Part shown: positions 6,365-13,871 of the stretch, piece by piece
How positions within the stretch are numbered: position 1 is the first letter of the stretch
Layout: each line of letters opens with the position of its first letter
From: Streptomyces longispororuber
GTDB lineage: Bacteria > Actinomycetota > Actinomycetes > Streptomycetales > Streptomycetaceae
Assembly: GCF_024448165.1 (NCBI RefSeq)
Contig: NZ_JAMOLN010000116.1
Span: 1-33,091, forward strand
Direction: 5' to 3'
DNA length: 33,091 bases
Program-made: the position numbers and the translations under genes
The notes under the pieces: model-generated
The model's database searches: none
Told to the model about the DNA's origin: nothing
Seen by the model: the letters and a program-made list of their open reading frames with translations, nothing else

Positions 6365-7756
6365 ATGGTGGAGAACGGCGGGCGCTCCGAGCTGCCCGTG
6401 TACGAGCGCGCCCAATCGCTGCTGCGCGCGGGGGAGTTGGCGCGGGCGCGCGCCGAGGCGCAGACCGGTCTCGACGAGCACGGCCCGCAGGCGGGCCTCC
6501 ACCTCGTCCTCGGCCGTGCCCACGCCGCAGAGGACGACGACGAGCACGACAGGGCCGCCGAGCGCGCCTACCGGGCCGGACTCGACGCCTTCCCCGACGA
6601 CCTGGACCTCCTTGCCGCGTACGCCGAGTTCGGCCTGGCCGGCGACGTCATGGAGCAGCCCGGGCGCCGGGCCCGCGGGCAGGCGGCCGCCGACCGGCTG
6701 AGGGAGCTGGCGCCGGGGTCGGCGCAGGCGCTGCGTCTGGAGGACACGGACGCGCGCCGCGGGCCCAGGCCGCCGTCCCTGTCGTACACCCAGCGCCATG
6801 ACGCGCGGGTCGCCCTGAACAGCGGCGTGGACCTGGCCGTCGCCGCCGAGCAGGCCCACGAGGCCGCCGAGGCGTGGCCCTGCGACCGGCGGCTACGGGT
6901 GCGGGCCGAGACGCTCGCCGCGCTGCGGACCGAGGGGCTCGCCTGTCTGACGCTGCGCGATCCCCACCGCACCGCGCTCGTGCTCAGCGGCGTGGCGGGC
7001 GTCTGGCTGCTGGCCGTGCCCGCCCTGGGGCTCGCCTGGCCGCACTCCCTGTGGGCCCTGGCGGCGCTGGTCCCCGTACTGCGCGAGCAGCGGGTGCTGC
7101 GGGGCGCGCGCCGGCGGGCGGAGCTGCGGATGCCCGCCGGGTACGCGATGCCCGCGCCCGGCGCGCCGGACGTGCCGCTGCCGACCCGGCGCGAGCGGGC
7201 GACGCTCGCGCTCGCCCTGGTGGTCGTGGCGGGAGGGCTGTGGGGGTCCACGCAGTGGCAGTACGCGCGGTGGACCGACTATCCGCACTACGAGGCGTCG
7301 GTGCCGAAGACGTACCGGGGGATGCCCCTGGCCGACGACCGTACGAGCGACCTGCTGACGGCCTCCATGGCGCAGGCGGAGCTGCCCCCCGGCGGCACGC
7401 CGTTCTCCGCCGTCTACAAGGACGAGGATTCCGGCGCCCTGCTGGCCTTCACGGGAGCCACCGCCGACCTGCACGACGAGGATCCGGACGATCTGGGGAA
7501 GGAGCTGAGCCGCGGCTACGGGAGCGCGGGACTGACCGTGAAGAGCACCTGGAGTGCCGACCCGGGAGTGCTCGGCGGGCGACTGGAGTGCGCCGTCTAC
7601 GAGACGGTCGGCGCCGAGCTGTCGCTGTGCGCGTGGGCCGACAAGGGCAGCACGGGCATGGTCCTGGTGGGCGGTGACGACGACCGCGCCGGGCTTGCCC
7701 GCGCCACCCGCGAACTACGCGAAGCCACCTTGCGCCCCACCGCGGGCGCGGCCTAG
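6365..7756 (+). CDS. TPR-like membrane protein of unknown function
   Basis: The 463-residue protein is not recognised beyond its general build. Residues 10-190 are helical and TPR-like (YERAQSLLRAGELARARAEA; later RAAERAYRAGLDAFPDDLDLLAAYAEF), probably cytoplasmic. Hydrophobic segments at about 203-221, 224-239 and 279-296 look like three membrane helices. The C-terminal 165 residues would lie outside the cell and contain two Cys near residues 407 and 419 that could form a disulphide. ATG 6365 follows a GGGGTGGGGA ribosome site. Its stop codon overlaps the stop of the convergent reductase gene within one CTAG. It may act as a scaffold near murB, but this rests on position only. Confidence 0.8.
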   Translation: MVENGGRSELPVYERAQSLLRAGELARARAEAQTGLDEHGPQAGLHLVLGRAHAAEDDDEHDRAAERAYRAGLDAFPDDLDLLAAYAEFGLAGDVMEQPGRRARGQAAADRLRELAPGSAQALRLEDTDARRGPRPPSLSYTQRHDARVALNSGVDLAVAAEQAHEAAEAWPCDRRLRVRAETLAALRTEGLACLTLRDPHRTALVLSGVAGVWLLAVPALGLAWPHSLWALAALVPVLREQRVLRGARRRAELRMPAGYAMPAPGAPDVPLPTRRERATLALALVVVAGGLWGSTQWQYARWTDYPHYEASVPKTYRGMPLADDRTSDLLTASMAQAELPPGGTPFSAVYKDEDSGALLAFTGATADLHDEDPDDLGKELSRGYGSAGLTVKSTWSADPGVLGGRLECAVYETVGAELSLCAWADKGSTGMVLVGGDDDRAGLARATRELREATLRPTAGAA

Positions 7757-8385
7757 TAGGCCACCCCCACTCCCTGCTTCACCGTCGCCGGGTCGTCCAC
7801 CATCGCCAGCATCGCGTGCGCGACGTCCGCGCGGGAGATGAAGCGGCCCGAGCGCGGGAAGCCGCCCACGACGGTCCGGTACGAGCCGGTGAGCGGCTTG
7901 TCCTGGAGGCGGGGCGGGCGCACCGACGTCCAGTCCGTCGCGCTCGCCGCCAACTCGGCCTCCATGGCGGCCAGATCGACGTAGACGGCCTTGAGGATCG
8001 AGCCGACCAGTTTCATCATGACGCGGTCCGCGAACGGCGAGTCCGCGGGCTGGGGCCCCACCGGGCCGGCGCTGACCACGAGCAGCCGGCGCACGCCCTC
8101 CGCCTCCATCGCCTTCAGGACGGAGCGCGTCAGCTCCGTGGCGATGCCCGCGTCCGCCTTCTTGCGGGCGCCGAGCCCGGAGAGCACCGCGTCGCGGCCC
8201 GCGACCGCGCGGCGCAGCGACTCCGGGTCCCCCAGGTCGCCGCGGAAGACCTCCAGGCGCTCCCCGGTCACGGAGAACCGCGCCGGGTCCCGCACCACCG
8301 CCGTGACCTCGTGCCCGGCCGCCAGGGCCTGCTTGACGACCTCCTGCCCGATGCCGCCCGTCGCACCGAAAACCGTGAGCTTCAT
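7753..8385 (-). CDS. NAD(P)-binding oxidoreductase (atypical SDR/NmrA-like)
   Basis: The 210-residue cytosolic protein begins MKLTVFGATGGIGQEVV, the Gly-rich GATGGIG dinucleotide-binding motif of atypical short-chain dehydrogenases. VTAVVRDP follows at the end of beta-2, where an Arg favours NADP. ATG 8385 has GGAGG five bases upstream and is preferred over ATG 8397 and GTG 8406. The classical YxxxK active site is not evident, so it may be an NAD(P)H-dependent reductase of quinone or flavin type, or a sensor. It is divergent from a TetR gene with a palindromic operator in front of each gene, so that regulator very likely controls it. Confidence 0.85.
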   Translation of the reverse strand: MKLTVFGATGGIGQEVVKQALAAGHEVTAVVRDPARFSVTGERLEVFRGDLGDPESLRRAVAGRDAVLSGLGARKKADAGIATELTRSVLKAMEAEGVRRLLVVSAGPVGPQPADSPFADRVMMKLVGSILKAVYVDLAAMEAELAASATDWTSVRPPRLQDKPLTGSYRTVVGGFPRSGRFISRADVAHAMLAMVDDPATVKQGVGVAY

Positions 8386-8411
8386 GACCGCCTCCATGTG
8401 CGTCACGTGGT

Positions 8412-8464
8412 GGGTGAGTACTCACTCACCCATCCTCACCCTTAGAGTGAGTGAGTACTCACCC
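8412..8464. promoter_or_regulatory. Twin TetR operators in a divergent promoter region
   Basis: GGGTGAGTACTCACTCAC at 8412-8429 recurs as its exact reverse complement at 8447-8464, 17 bases apart. Each arm contains the 12-base palindrome GTGAGTACTCAC (8414-8425 and 8451-8462). Between the arms, TAGAGT at 8443-8448 is a plus-strand -10 candidate for tetR. GAGGAT, read on the minus strand at 8437-8432, is one for the reductase. Each operator therefore covers one predicted transcription start. Confidence 0.75.
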
Positions 8465-8490
8465 CCGCGTCAAGCATGTTGGGAGCCCGC

Positions 8491-9096
8491 ATGGACCAGA
8501 AGCCGGCCCGTGTCCGCATCGTCGACGCGGCGCACGAACTCATGCTGAGCGTCGGCCTCGCCCGCACCACCACCAAGGCGATCGCCAAGGAGGCGGGCTG
8601 CTCCGAAGCGGCGCTCTACAAGTACTTCGCCAACAAGGAGGAGCTCTTCGTGACGGTGCTCAACGAGCGCCTCCCGAAGCTGGGCTCCCTCCTGGGCCGC
8701 CTCCTTACGGAGGGCGCGGGAAACCCCGACCGCACGGTCGAGGAGAACCTCACCGACATCGCCCACGAAGCGGCGCTCTTCTACGAGCAGACGTTCCCGA
8801 TGGCCGCATCCCTGTATGCGGAGCCCCAGCTCAAGCGCCGCCACGAAGAGGTGATGCGCGAGCTGGGCACCGGCCCCCACAAGCCGATCCAGGGCCTCGA
8901 CGCCTACCTGAGGGCCGAGCAGAAGGCGGGCCGCATCAGCGCAGGAGCCGACACGTACGCGGCCGCCTCGCTCCTCCTGGGCGCGTGCTCCCAGCGCGCG
9001 TTCGCCTACGAGATGTCCCCGGACCGCAGACCGCCGCAGCCGGTCGACGAGTTCGCCCGGCACATCGCCCACACGCTGCTCAACGGCATCGCGTAG
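8491..9096 (+). CDS. TetR/AcrR family transcriptional regulator
   Basis: The 201-residue regulator has an N-terminal helix-turn-helix with RTTTKAIAKEAGCSEAALYKYFANKEELF-like layout at about residues 25-53, the Tyr-x-Tyr-Phe being typical of TetR recognition helices. The rest is a helical ligand domain. ATG 8491 is chosen because GGGAG lies five bases before it; ATG 8476 is in frame without a ribosome site. It is divergent from the NAD(P)-binding reductase, and the intergenic twin palindromes fit autoregulation plus control of that gene. Ligand unknown. Confidence 0.88.
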   Translation: MDQKPARVRIVDAAHELMLSVGLARTTTKAIAKEAGCSEAALYKYFANKEELFVTVLNERLPKLGSLLGRLLTEGAGNPDRTVEENLTDIAHEAALFYEQTFPMAASLYAEPQLKRRHEEVMRELGTGPHKPIQGLDAYLRAEQKAGRISAGADTYAAASLLLGACSQRAFAYEMSPDRRPPQPVDEFARHIAHTLLNGIA

Positions 9097-9119
9097 CCCC
9101 TTCCCACCCCGAGCCGGCC

Positions 9120-9139
9120 GGTCGGCCGATCAGCCGACC
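9120..9139. terminator. Short hairpin between convergent tetR and adenosine deaminase genes
   Basis: GGTCGGC at 9120-9126 pairs with GCCGACC at 9133-9139. The loop contains the stop codon of the minus-strand gene. No T-tract is seen, so its role as a terminator is doubtful. Confidence 0.35.
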
Positions 9140-10152
9140 AGCCACGCGTCCACGCCGCCGAGGAGCTTGGCCTTGATGTCCTCGGGCGCCGCGGAGGCGC
9201 GCACCGACTGCCGCGCCAGCTCGGCCAGTTCGGCGTCGGAGAAGTCGTGGTGGCGGCGCGCGATCTCGTACTGGGCCGCGAGCCGCGAGCCGAACAGGAG
9301 CGGGTCGTCCGCGCCGAGCGCCATCGGCACCCCGGCTTCGAACAGCGTGCGCAGCGGCACGTCCTCGGGCTTCTCGTAGACGCCGAGCGCGACGTTCGAC
9401 GCCGGACACACCTCGCAGGTGACGCCCCGGTCGGCGAGCCGCTTCAGCAGCCGCGGATCCTCGGCGGCCCGCACACCGTGCCCGATCCGGGTGGCGTCCA
9501 GATCGTCGAGGCAGTCCCGCACCGAGGCCGGACCGGTCAGCTCACCGCCGTGCGGCGCCGAGAGCAGCCCGCCCTCCCGGGCGATGTGGAAGGCCCGGTC
9601 GAAGTCCCGCGCCATCCCGCGCCGTTCGTCGTTCGAGAGCCCGAACCCGACGATGCCCCGGTCCGCGTACCGCACCGCGAGCCGCGCCAGCGTCCGGGCG
9701 TCCAGCGGATGCTTCATGCGGTTCGCGGCGACGAGCACCCGCATCCCGAGACCGGTCTCCCGCGACGCGCTCTCCACGGCGTCGAGGATGACCTCCAGGG
9801 CCGGGATCAGCCCGCCCAGCCGGGGCGCGTACGACGTCGGGTCGACCTGGATCTCCAGCCACCCCGAGCCGTCCGCGATGTCCTCCTCCGCGGCCTCCCG
9901 CACGAGCCGCTGGATGTCCTCGGGCTCCCGCAGACAGGACCGCGCCGCGTCGTAGAGCCGCTGGAAGCGGAACCACCCGCGCTCGTCGGTGGCCCGCAGC
10001 TTCGGCGGCTCGGCCCCGGTCAGCGCCTCGGGCAGCCGCACGCCGTACTTGTCGGCGAGTTCGAGCAGGGTCGTGGGCCGCATCGACCCGGTGAAGTGCA
10101 GGTGCAGATGGGTCTTCGGCAACTGACGTACGTCACGTGCTTCACGCTCCAT
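9130..10152 (-). CDS. add: Adenosine deaminase family protein
   Basis: The 340-residue cytosolic zinc enzyme would deaminate adenosine or deoxyadenosine to inosine in purine salvage. THLHLHFTG near residues 14-22 supplies the first metal His pair. HGGELTG (about 200-206) matches the HAGE motif with the catalytic Glu, and RIGHGVR supplies a further His. GADDPLLFG carries the Asp pair, though the usual Ser/Thr before DDP is Ala here. The start ATG at 10152 gives MEREARDVRQLPKTHLHLH with an AGGA element upstream. A longer frame exists but begins in atypical Tyr/Arg-rich sequence. A related deaminase such as aminodeoxyfutalosine deaminase cannot be fully excluded. A terminator separates it from aspC. 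Confidence 0.85.
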   Translation of the reverse strand: MEREARDVRQLPKTHLHLHFTGSMRPTTLLELADKYGVRLPEALTGAEPPKLRATDERGWFRFQRLYDAARSCLREPEDIQRLVREAAEEDIADGSGWLEIQVDPTSYAPRLGGLIPALEVILDAVESASRETGLGMRVLVAANRMKHPLDARTLARLAVRYADRGIVGFGLSNDERRGMARDFDRAFHIAREGGLLSAPHGGELTGPASVRDCLDDLDATRIGHGVRAAEDPRLLKRLADRGVTCEVCPASNVALGVYEKPEDVPLRTLFEAGVPMALGADDPLLFGSRLAAQYEIARRHHDFSDAELAELARQSVRASAAPEDIKAKLLGGVDAWLVG

Positions 10153-10221
10153 CCCAAGATCCTGCCGTACGTACCTGTAGTACCGGTAGCGCCTTTCCAC
10201 CTTCGGGGCCCCGCCCGAACG

Positions 10222-10257
10222 AAGAAACGGGCCGCCTTCTTAAGGAGGCGGCCCGTT
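10222..10257 (-). terminator. Terminator between aspC and add
   Basis: On the minus strand the stem is formed by 10257-10245 and 10238-10226 (core GGGCCGCC/GGCGGCCC), followed by TTTCTTCG. It ends aspC transcription before add. Confidence 0.8.
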
Positions 10258-10287
10258 CACGAGGCTTCTGCGCGGAGAAGCGGAGAA

Positions 10288-11544
10288 TCAGTCCCGCGCC
10301 TCGGCCAGCAGCTTCTGGACGCGCGAGACGCCCTCGACCAGGTCCTCGTCACCCAGCGCGTACGAGAGGCGCAGGTAACCCGGCGTACCGAAGGCCTCGC
10401 CGGGCACGACGGCGACCTCGGCCTCCTCCAGGATGAGCGCGGCCAGCTCGACGGAGTCCTGCGGACGCTTGCCGCGGATCTCCTTGCCGAGCAGCCCCTT
10501 CACCGACGGGTACGCGTAGAAGGCGCCCTCCGGCTCCGGGCAGACGACGCCGTCGATCTCGTTCAGCATCCGCACGATCGTCTTGCGGCGCCGGTCGAAG
10601 GCCTCACGCATCTTCTCCACGGCGGTCAGATCGCCGGACACGGCGGCGAGCGCGGCCGCCTGCGCCACGTTGGAGACGTTCGAGGTGGCGTGCGACTGCA
10701 GGTTCGTCGCGGCCTTCACGACGTCCTTCGGGCCGATGATCCACCCCACGCGCCAGCCGGTCATCGCGTACGTCTTCGCGACACCGTTCACGACGATGCA
10801 CTTGTCGCGCAGCTCCGGAAGGATCGCGGGCAGCGACGTGAACTTCGCGTCCCCGTAGACGAGGTGCTCGTAGATCTCGTCCGTCATGACCCACAGGCCG
10901 TGCTCCACGGCCCAGCGGCCGATCGCCTCGGCGTCGGCCTCGCTGTACACCGCGCCCGTCGGGTTCGACGGCGACACGAACAGCACGACCTTCGTGCGCT
11001 CGGTGCGTGCGGCCTCCAGCTGCTCGACGGAGACGCGGTAGCCGGTCGTCTCGTCGGCCACGACGTCCACCGGCACGCCGCCCGCGAGGCGGATCGACTC
11101 GGGGTACGTCGTCCAGTACGGGGCCGGGACGATGACCTCGTCGCCCGGGTCGAGGATCGCGGCGAAGGCCTCGTAGATGGCCTGCTTGCCGCCGTTCGTC
11201 ACCAGGATCTGCGAGGCGTCGACCTCGTAGCCGGAGTCGCGCAGCGTCTTCGCGGCGATCGCGGCCTTCAGCTCCGGCAGACCACCGGCCGGCGTGTAGC
11301 GGTGGAACTTCGGGTTCTTGCAGGCCTCGATGGCCGCCTCGACGATGTAGTCCGGCGTCGGGAAGTCGGGCTCACCGGCACCGAAGCCGATCACCGGACG
11401 CCCGGCGGCCTTGAGGGCCTTGGCCTTGGCGTCGACGGCGAGGGTCGCCGACTCGGAGATGGAGCCGACGCGGGCCGAGACCCGGCGCTCGGTGGGGGAC
11501 GAACCAGCGGACCCAGCGGACGGGGAAGGAGTTGCAGCGCTCAT
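10288..11544 (-). CDS. aspC: Aspartate aminotransferase (class I, PLP)
   Basis: The 418-residue fold-type I enzyme exchanges amino groups between aspartate and 2-oxoglutarate. FGAGEPDFPTP (about residues 54-64), NGGKQAIY, SPSNPTGAVY (191-200), DEIYEHLVY (222-230) and VAKTYAMTGWRVG are all present. Lys257 in VAKTYAM should form the Schiff base with pyridoxal phosphate. The LRLSYA segment near the C-terminus holds the Arg that binds the substrate carboxylate. The layout is that of the bacterial Ib subgroup. ATG 11544 gives a Ser/Pro-rich leader of about 20 residues; a longer frame to 11598 is less likely. The gene is on the opposite strand to the tRNA-Trp/secE unit. Confidence 0.93.
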   Translation of the reverse strand: MSAATPSPSAGSAGSSPTERRVSARVGSISESATLAVDAKAKALKAAGRPVIGFGAGEPDFPTPDYIVEAAIEACKNPKFHRYTPAGGLPELKAAIAAKTLRDSGYEVDASQILVTNGGKQAIYEAFAAILDPGDEVIVPAPYWTTYPESIRLAGGVPVDVVADETTGYRVSVEQLEAARTERTKVVLFVSPSNPTGAVYSEADAEAIGRWAVEHGLWVMTDEIYEHLVYGDAKFTSLPAILPELRDKCIVVNGVAKTYAMTGWRVGWIIGPKDVVKAATNLQSHATSNVSNVAQAAALAAVSGDLTAVEKMREAFDRRRKTIVRMLNEIDGVVCPEPEGAFYAYPSVKGLLGKEIRGKRPQDSVELAALILEEAEVAVVPGEAFGTPGYLRLSYALGDEDLVEGVSRVQKLLAEARD

Positions 11545-11645
11545 AACCCCATCGTTCCAGACCCGAAACCCGCCCGGCACACGGGTTTCCAAGACCATCG
11601 GATCCGCCGCCGATCCGATGTTGATCCACTTCCCGTCGGCATTCG

Positions 11646-11675
11646 TTCGACGGAGGGCCGCGGAACACGTACACT
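11646..11675 (+). promoter_or_regulatory. Putative promoter of the tRNA-Trp/secE/nusG unit
   Basis: TTCGAC at 11646-11651 and TACACT at 11670-11675 are 18 bases apart. A second TANNNT element, TACGTT at 11741-11746, lies 11 bases before the tRNA and may be a second -10. Neither is proven. Confidence 0.4.
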
Positions 11676-11757
11676 CACTGCTCGTTGGCCTTCACCGGCC
11701 GCACTTTCCCACTGCACTCCGTGCGTCCGGGCAGATGCGGTACGTTGGGGGAGACAA

Positions 11758-11830
11758 AGGGTCGTAGCTCAATTGGTAGAGCACTGGTCTCCAAAACCAG
11801 CGGTTGGGGGTTCAAGTCCCTCCGGCCCTG
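11758..11830 (+). tRNA. tRNA-Trp (anticodon CCA)
   Basis: A 73-base cloverleaf has acceptor AGGGTCG/CGGCCCT with one G-T pair, D-stem GCTC/GAGC, anticodon stem CTGGT/ACCAG around CTCCAAA, and T-stem GGGGG/CCCTC. The discriminator is G. tRNA-Trp directly before secE-nusG is the common bacterial arrangement. Confidence 0.96.
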
Positions 11831-11937
11831 CTACACACTCCTTCGCCAGGATGTGTGCGCATGTACGTACTGCATTGCACCGCCGTGCGGCTCAACCGGG
11901 CGCGGCACGGCCACGACCCGGAATCAGGTGAGGACGA

Positions 11938-12225
11938 GTGACGGACGCCGTGGGCTCCATCGACATGCCTGATGCCCAGGATGAGGCGCCGGAGTCCAAG
12001 AAGAAGGCTCGTAAGGGCGGCAAGCGCGGCAAGAAGGGTCCCTTCGGCCGCCTCGCACTCTTCTACCGCCAGATCGTCGCGGAACTCCGCAAGGTCGTCT
12101 GGCCGACTCGCAGTCAGCTCTCGACGTACACGACCGTGGTGATTGTGTTCGTCGTCATCATGATCGGTCTGGTTACCGTGATTGACTATGGGTTCAACCA
12201 CCTCATCAAGTACATCTTCGGCTGA
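11938..12225 (+). CDS. secE: Preprotein translocase subunit SecE
   Basis: The 95-residue protein stabilises SecY in the SecYEG channel of the plasma membrane. Residues 18-35 form a Lys/Arg-rich cytoplasmic stretch. The conserved ELRKVVWPTRSQ motif (about 49-60) forms the amphipathic surface helix, and one membrane helix spans about 64-84. This is the short single-helix form typical of Gram-positive bacteria. GTG 11938 follows an AGGTGAGGA ribosome site, 107 bases after tRNA-Trp. nusG follows after 77 bases containing a GC hairpin. Confidence 0.95.
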   Translation: MTDAVGSIDMPDAQDEAPESKKKARKGGKRGKKGPFGRLALFYRQIVAELRKVVWPTRSQLSTYTTVVIVFVVIMIGLVTVIDYGFNHLIKYIFG

Positions 12226-12237
12226 GCCGAAAGCGGA

Positions 12238-12263
12238 GGGCGCCGTGTCCGGCGCCCCTTTCG
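12238..12263 (+). terminator. Hairpin between secE and nusG
   Basis: GGGCGCC at 12238-12244 pairs with GGCGCCC at 12251-12257, followed by CTTTCG. The stem is short and GC-rich; a partial terminator or processing site is likelier than a full stop. Confidence 0.5.
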
Positions 12264-12302
12264 CGTGTTCCACCCCCATGTATCCAGGAAGAAGCAGCCA
12301 CC

Positions 12303-13163
12303 GTGTCTGACCCGAACCTGAACGACGCCATCGAGTCGGCGGAGTCCGTGGAGGACCAGCTCGACATCGTCGAGGCGGCGGACGCCGAGGACCCGGACCA
12401 GGTCGAAGCTGCCGACATCGCCGCTGGTGAGCCCGCCGAGGAGGCCGCCCTCGAGGTCGAGGCCGACGGCGGGAACGACGTCGACGACGCCGAGGACGAG
12501 GCCGTCGAGGCCGAGATCGAGGCCGAGGAAGCCGTCGCGGAGCAGGTCGACCCGATCACCGCTCTGCGTGACGAGCTCCGCGGCCTGCCCGGCGAGTGGT
12601 ACGTGATCCACACCTACGCGGGCTACGAGAAGCGCGTGAAGGCGAACCTGGAGCAGCGCGCCGTCTCGCTGAACGTCGAGGACTTCATCTACCAGGCCGA
12701 GGTGCCCGAGGAAGAGATCGTCCAGATCAAGAACGGCGAGCGCAAGAACGTCCGGCAGAACAAGCTGCCCGGCTACGTTCTCGTCCGCATGGATCTGACG
12801 AACGAGTCCTGGGGCGTCGTCCGCAACACGCCGGGCGTCACCGGCTTCGTCGGCAACGCCTACGACCCGTACCCGCTGACCCTGGACGAGATCGTCAAGA
12901 TGCTCGCCCCGGAGGCCGAGGAGAAGGCCGCCCGCGAGGCCGCCGAGGCCGAGGGCAAGCCGGCTCCGGCCCGCAAGGTCACCGTCGAGGTCCTGGACTT
13001 CGAGGTCGGCGACTCGGTCACCGTCACCGACGGTCCGTTCGCGACGCTGCAGGCCACGATCAACGAGATCAACGCCGACTCGAAGAAGGTCAAGGGCCTC
13101 GTCGAGATCTTCGGCCGCGAGACCCCGGTCGAGCTCAGCTTCGACCAGATCCAGAAGAACTAG
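12303..13163 (+). CDS. nusG: Transcription termination/antitermination factor NusG
   Basis: The 286-residue factor binds RNA polymerase and couples it to Rho or the ribosome. Residues 1-95 are a very acidic Glu/Asp/Ala-rich extension common in actinobacterial NusG. The NGN domain starts at GEWYVIHTYAGYEKRVK (about 97-113) and contains NKLPGYVLVRM. The C-terminal KOW domain includes FEVGDSVTVTDGPFAT, followed by KVKGLVEIFGRETPVEL. The loop between domains (AEEKAAREAAEAEGKPAPARK) is longer than in E. coli. GTG 12303 is the start, preceded by an AGGAAGAAG-type site. A U-tailed terminator follows the gene, so rplKA has its own initiation or depends on readthrough. Confidence 0.96.
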   Translation: MSDPNLNDAIESAESVEDQLDIVEAADAEDPDQVEAADIAAGEPAEEAALEVEADGGNDVDDAEDEAVEAEIEAEEAVAEQVDPITALRDELRGLPGEWYVIHTYAGYEKRVKANLEQRAVSLNVEDFIYQAEVPEEEIVQIKNGERKNVRQNKLPGYVLVRMDLTNESWGVVRNTPGVTGFVGNAYDPYPLTLDEIVKMLAPEAEEKAAREAAEAEGKPAPARKVTVEVLDFEVGDSVTVTDGPFATLQATINEINADSKKVKGLVEIFGRETPVELSFDQIQKN

Positions 13164-13199
13164 TACGTCCTAGCAGCTTCTGGGCACACCGCTTCCGAA

Positions 13200-13245
13200 C
13201 AGGTCAGATGGGCTCGCAAAAGCCCGTCTGACCTGCTCGGTTTTT
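13200..13245 (+). terminator. Intrinsic terminator after nusG
   Basis: Bases 13200-13214 pair with 13221-13235 (AGGTCAGA/TCTGACCT and GGGCT/AGCCC with one wobble) around CGCAAA. TTTTT at 13241-13245 follows five bases later. Confidence 0.9.
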
Positions 13246-13361
13246 AGCCGCGCATGGATACCCGTTATCGTTGTGCGGTATGCCTCCATCCGGATGATCT
13301 GGACGATCATCGTTCACGGGTGGCGGCTGAACACTCTCACTAAGACCCGGAGAGAGAGCAC

Positions 13362-13796
13362 ATGCCTCCCAAGAAGAAGAAGGTCACGGGGCTCATCAAG
13401 CTCCAGATCCAGGCCGGCGCCGCCAACCCGGCTCCGCCGGTCGGCCCCGCGCTGGGCCAGCACGGCGTCAACATCATGGAGTTCTGCAAGGCCTACAACG
13501 CCGCGACCGAGTCGCAGCGCGGTTGGGTCATCCCGGTGGAGATCACGGTCTACGAGGACCGCTCCTTCACCTTCATCACCAAGACCCCGCCGGCCGCGAA
13601 GATGATCCTCAAGGCCGCTGGTGTCGAGAAGGGCTCTGGCGAGCCGCACAAGACCAAGGTCGCCAAGATCACCGAGGCGCAGGTCCGCGAGATCGCCACG
13701 ACCAAGATGCCCGACCTCAACGCCAATGACCTGGACGCCGCGTCCAAGATCATCGCCGGCACCGCCCGCTCCATGGGCATCACGGTCGAGGGCTGA
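13362..13796 (+). CDS. rplK: 50S ribosomal protein L11
   Basis: The 144-residue protein binds the GTPase-associated 23S rRNA region and is needed for RelA-type stringent response. The N-terminal domain has the Pro-rich [15 protein letters not shown] segment (about residues 23-37), which is where thiopeptides such as thiostrepton bind. The residues seen there are wild type. The C-terminal rRNA-binding domain includes [17 protein letters not shown] 13362 follows a GGAGAGAGAG ribosome site. About 115 bases lie between the nusG terminator and the start; this leader may hold a promoter and the L1 feedback site, but I could not define either. Confidence 0.97.
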
Positions 13797-13871
13797 CCAC
13801 CAACTCGTAGGTACCCGTGGCAGGGCCTGCTCGGCCCGCACCACGACTCCTCAGAACACACAGGAGAAGCA

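Noticed and set aside
10153..10200. Longer N-terminus for the adenosine deaminase
   Set aside because: The added residues are Tyr/Arg-rich and unlike the family; ATG 10152 has an AGGA element and gives the expected N-terminus.
9247..11931. An 894-codon plus-strand frame opposite the adenosine deaminase and aspC genes
   Set aside because: It spans two recognisable minus-strand enzymes and a terminator and runs into tRNA-Trp; its product resembles no family and is Arg/Gly/Pro-rich.
13362..13796. Thiopeptide-resistance change in L11
   Set aside because: The Pro-rich loop [10 protein letters not shown] is unchanged.
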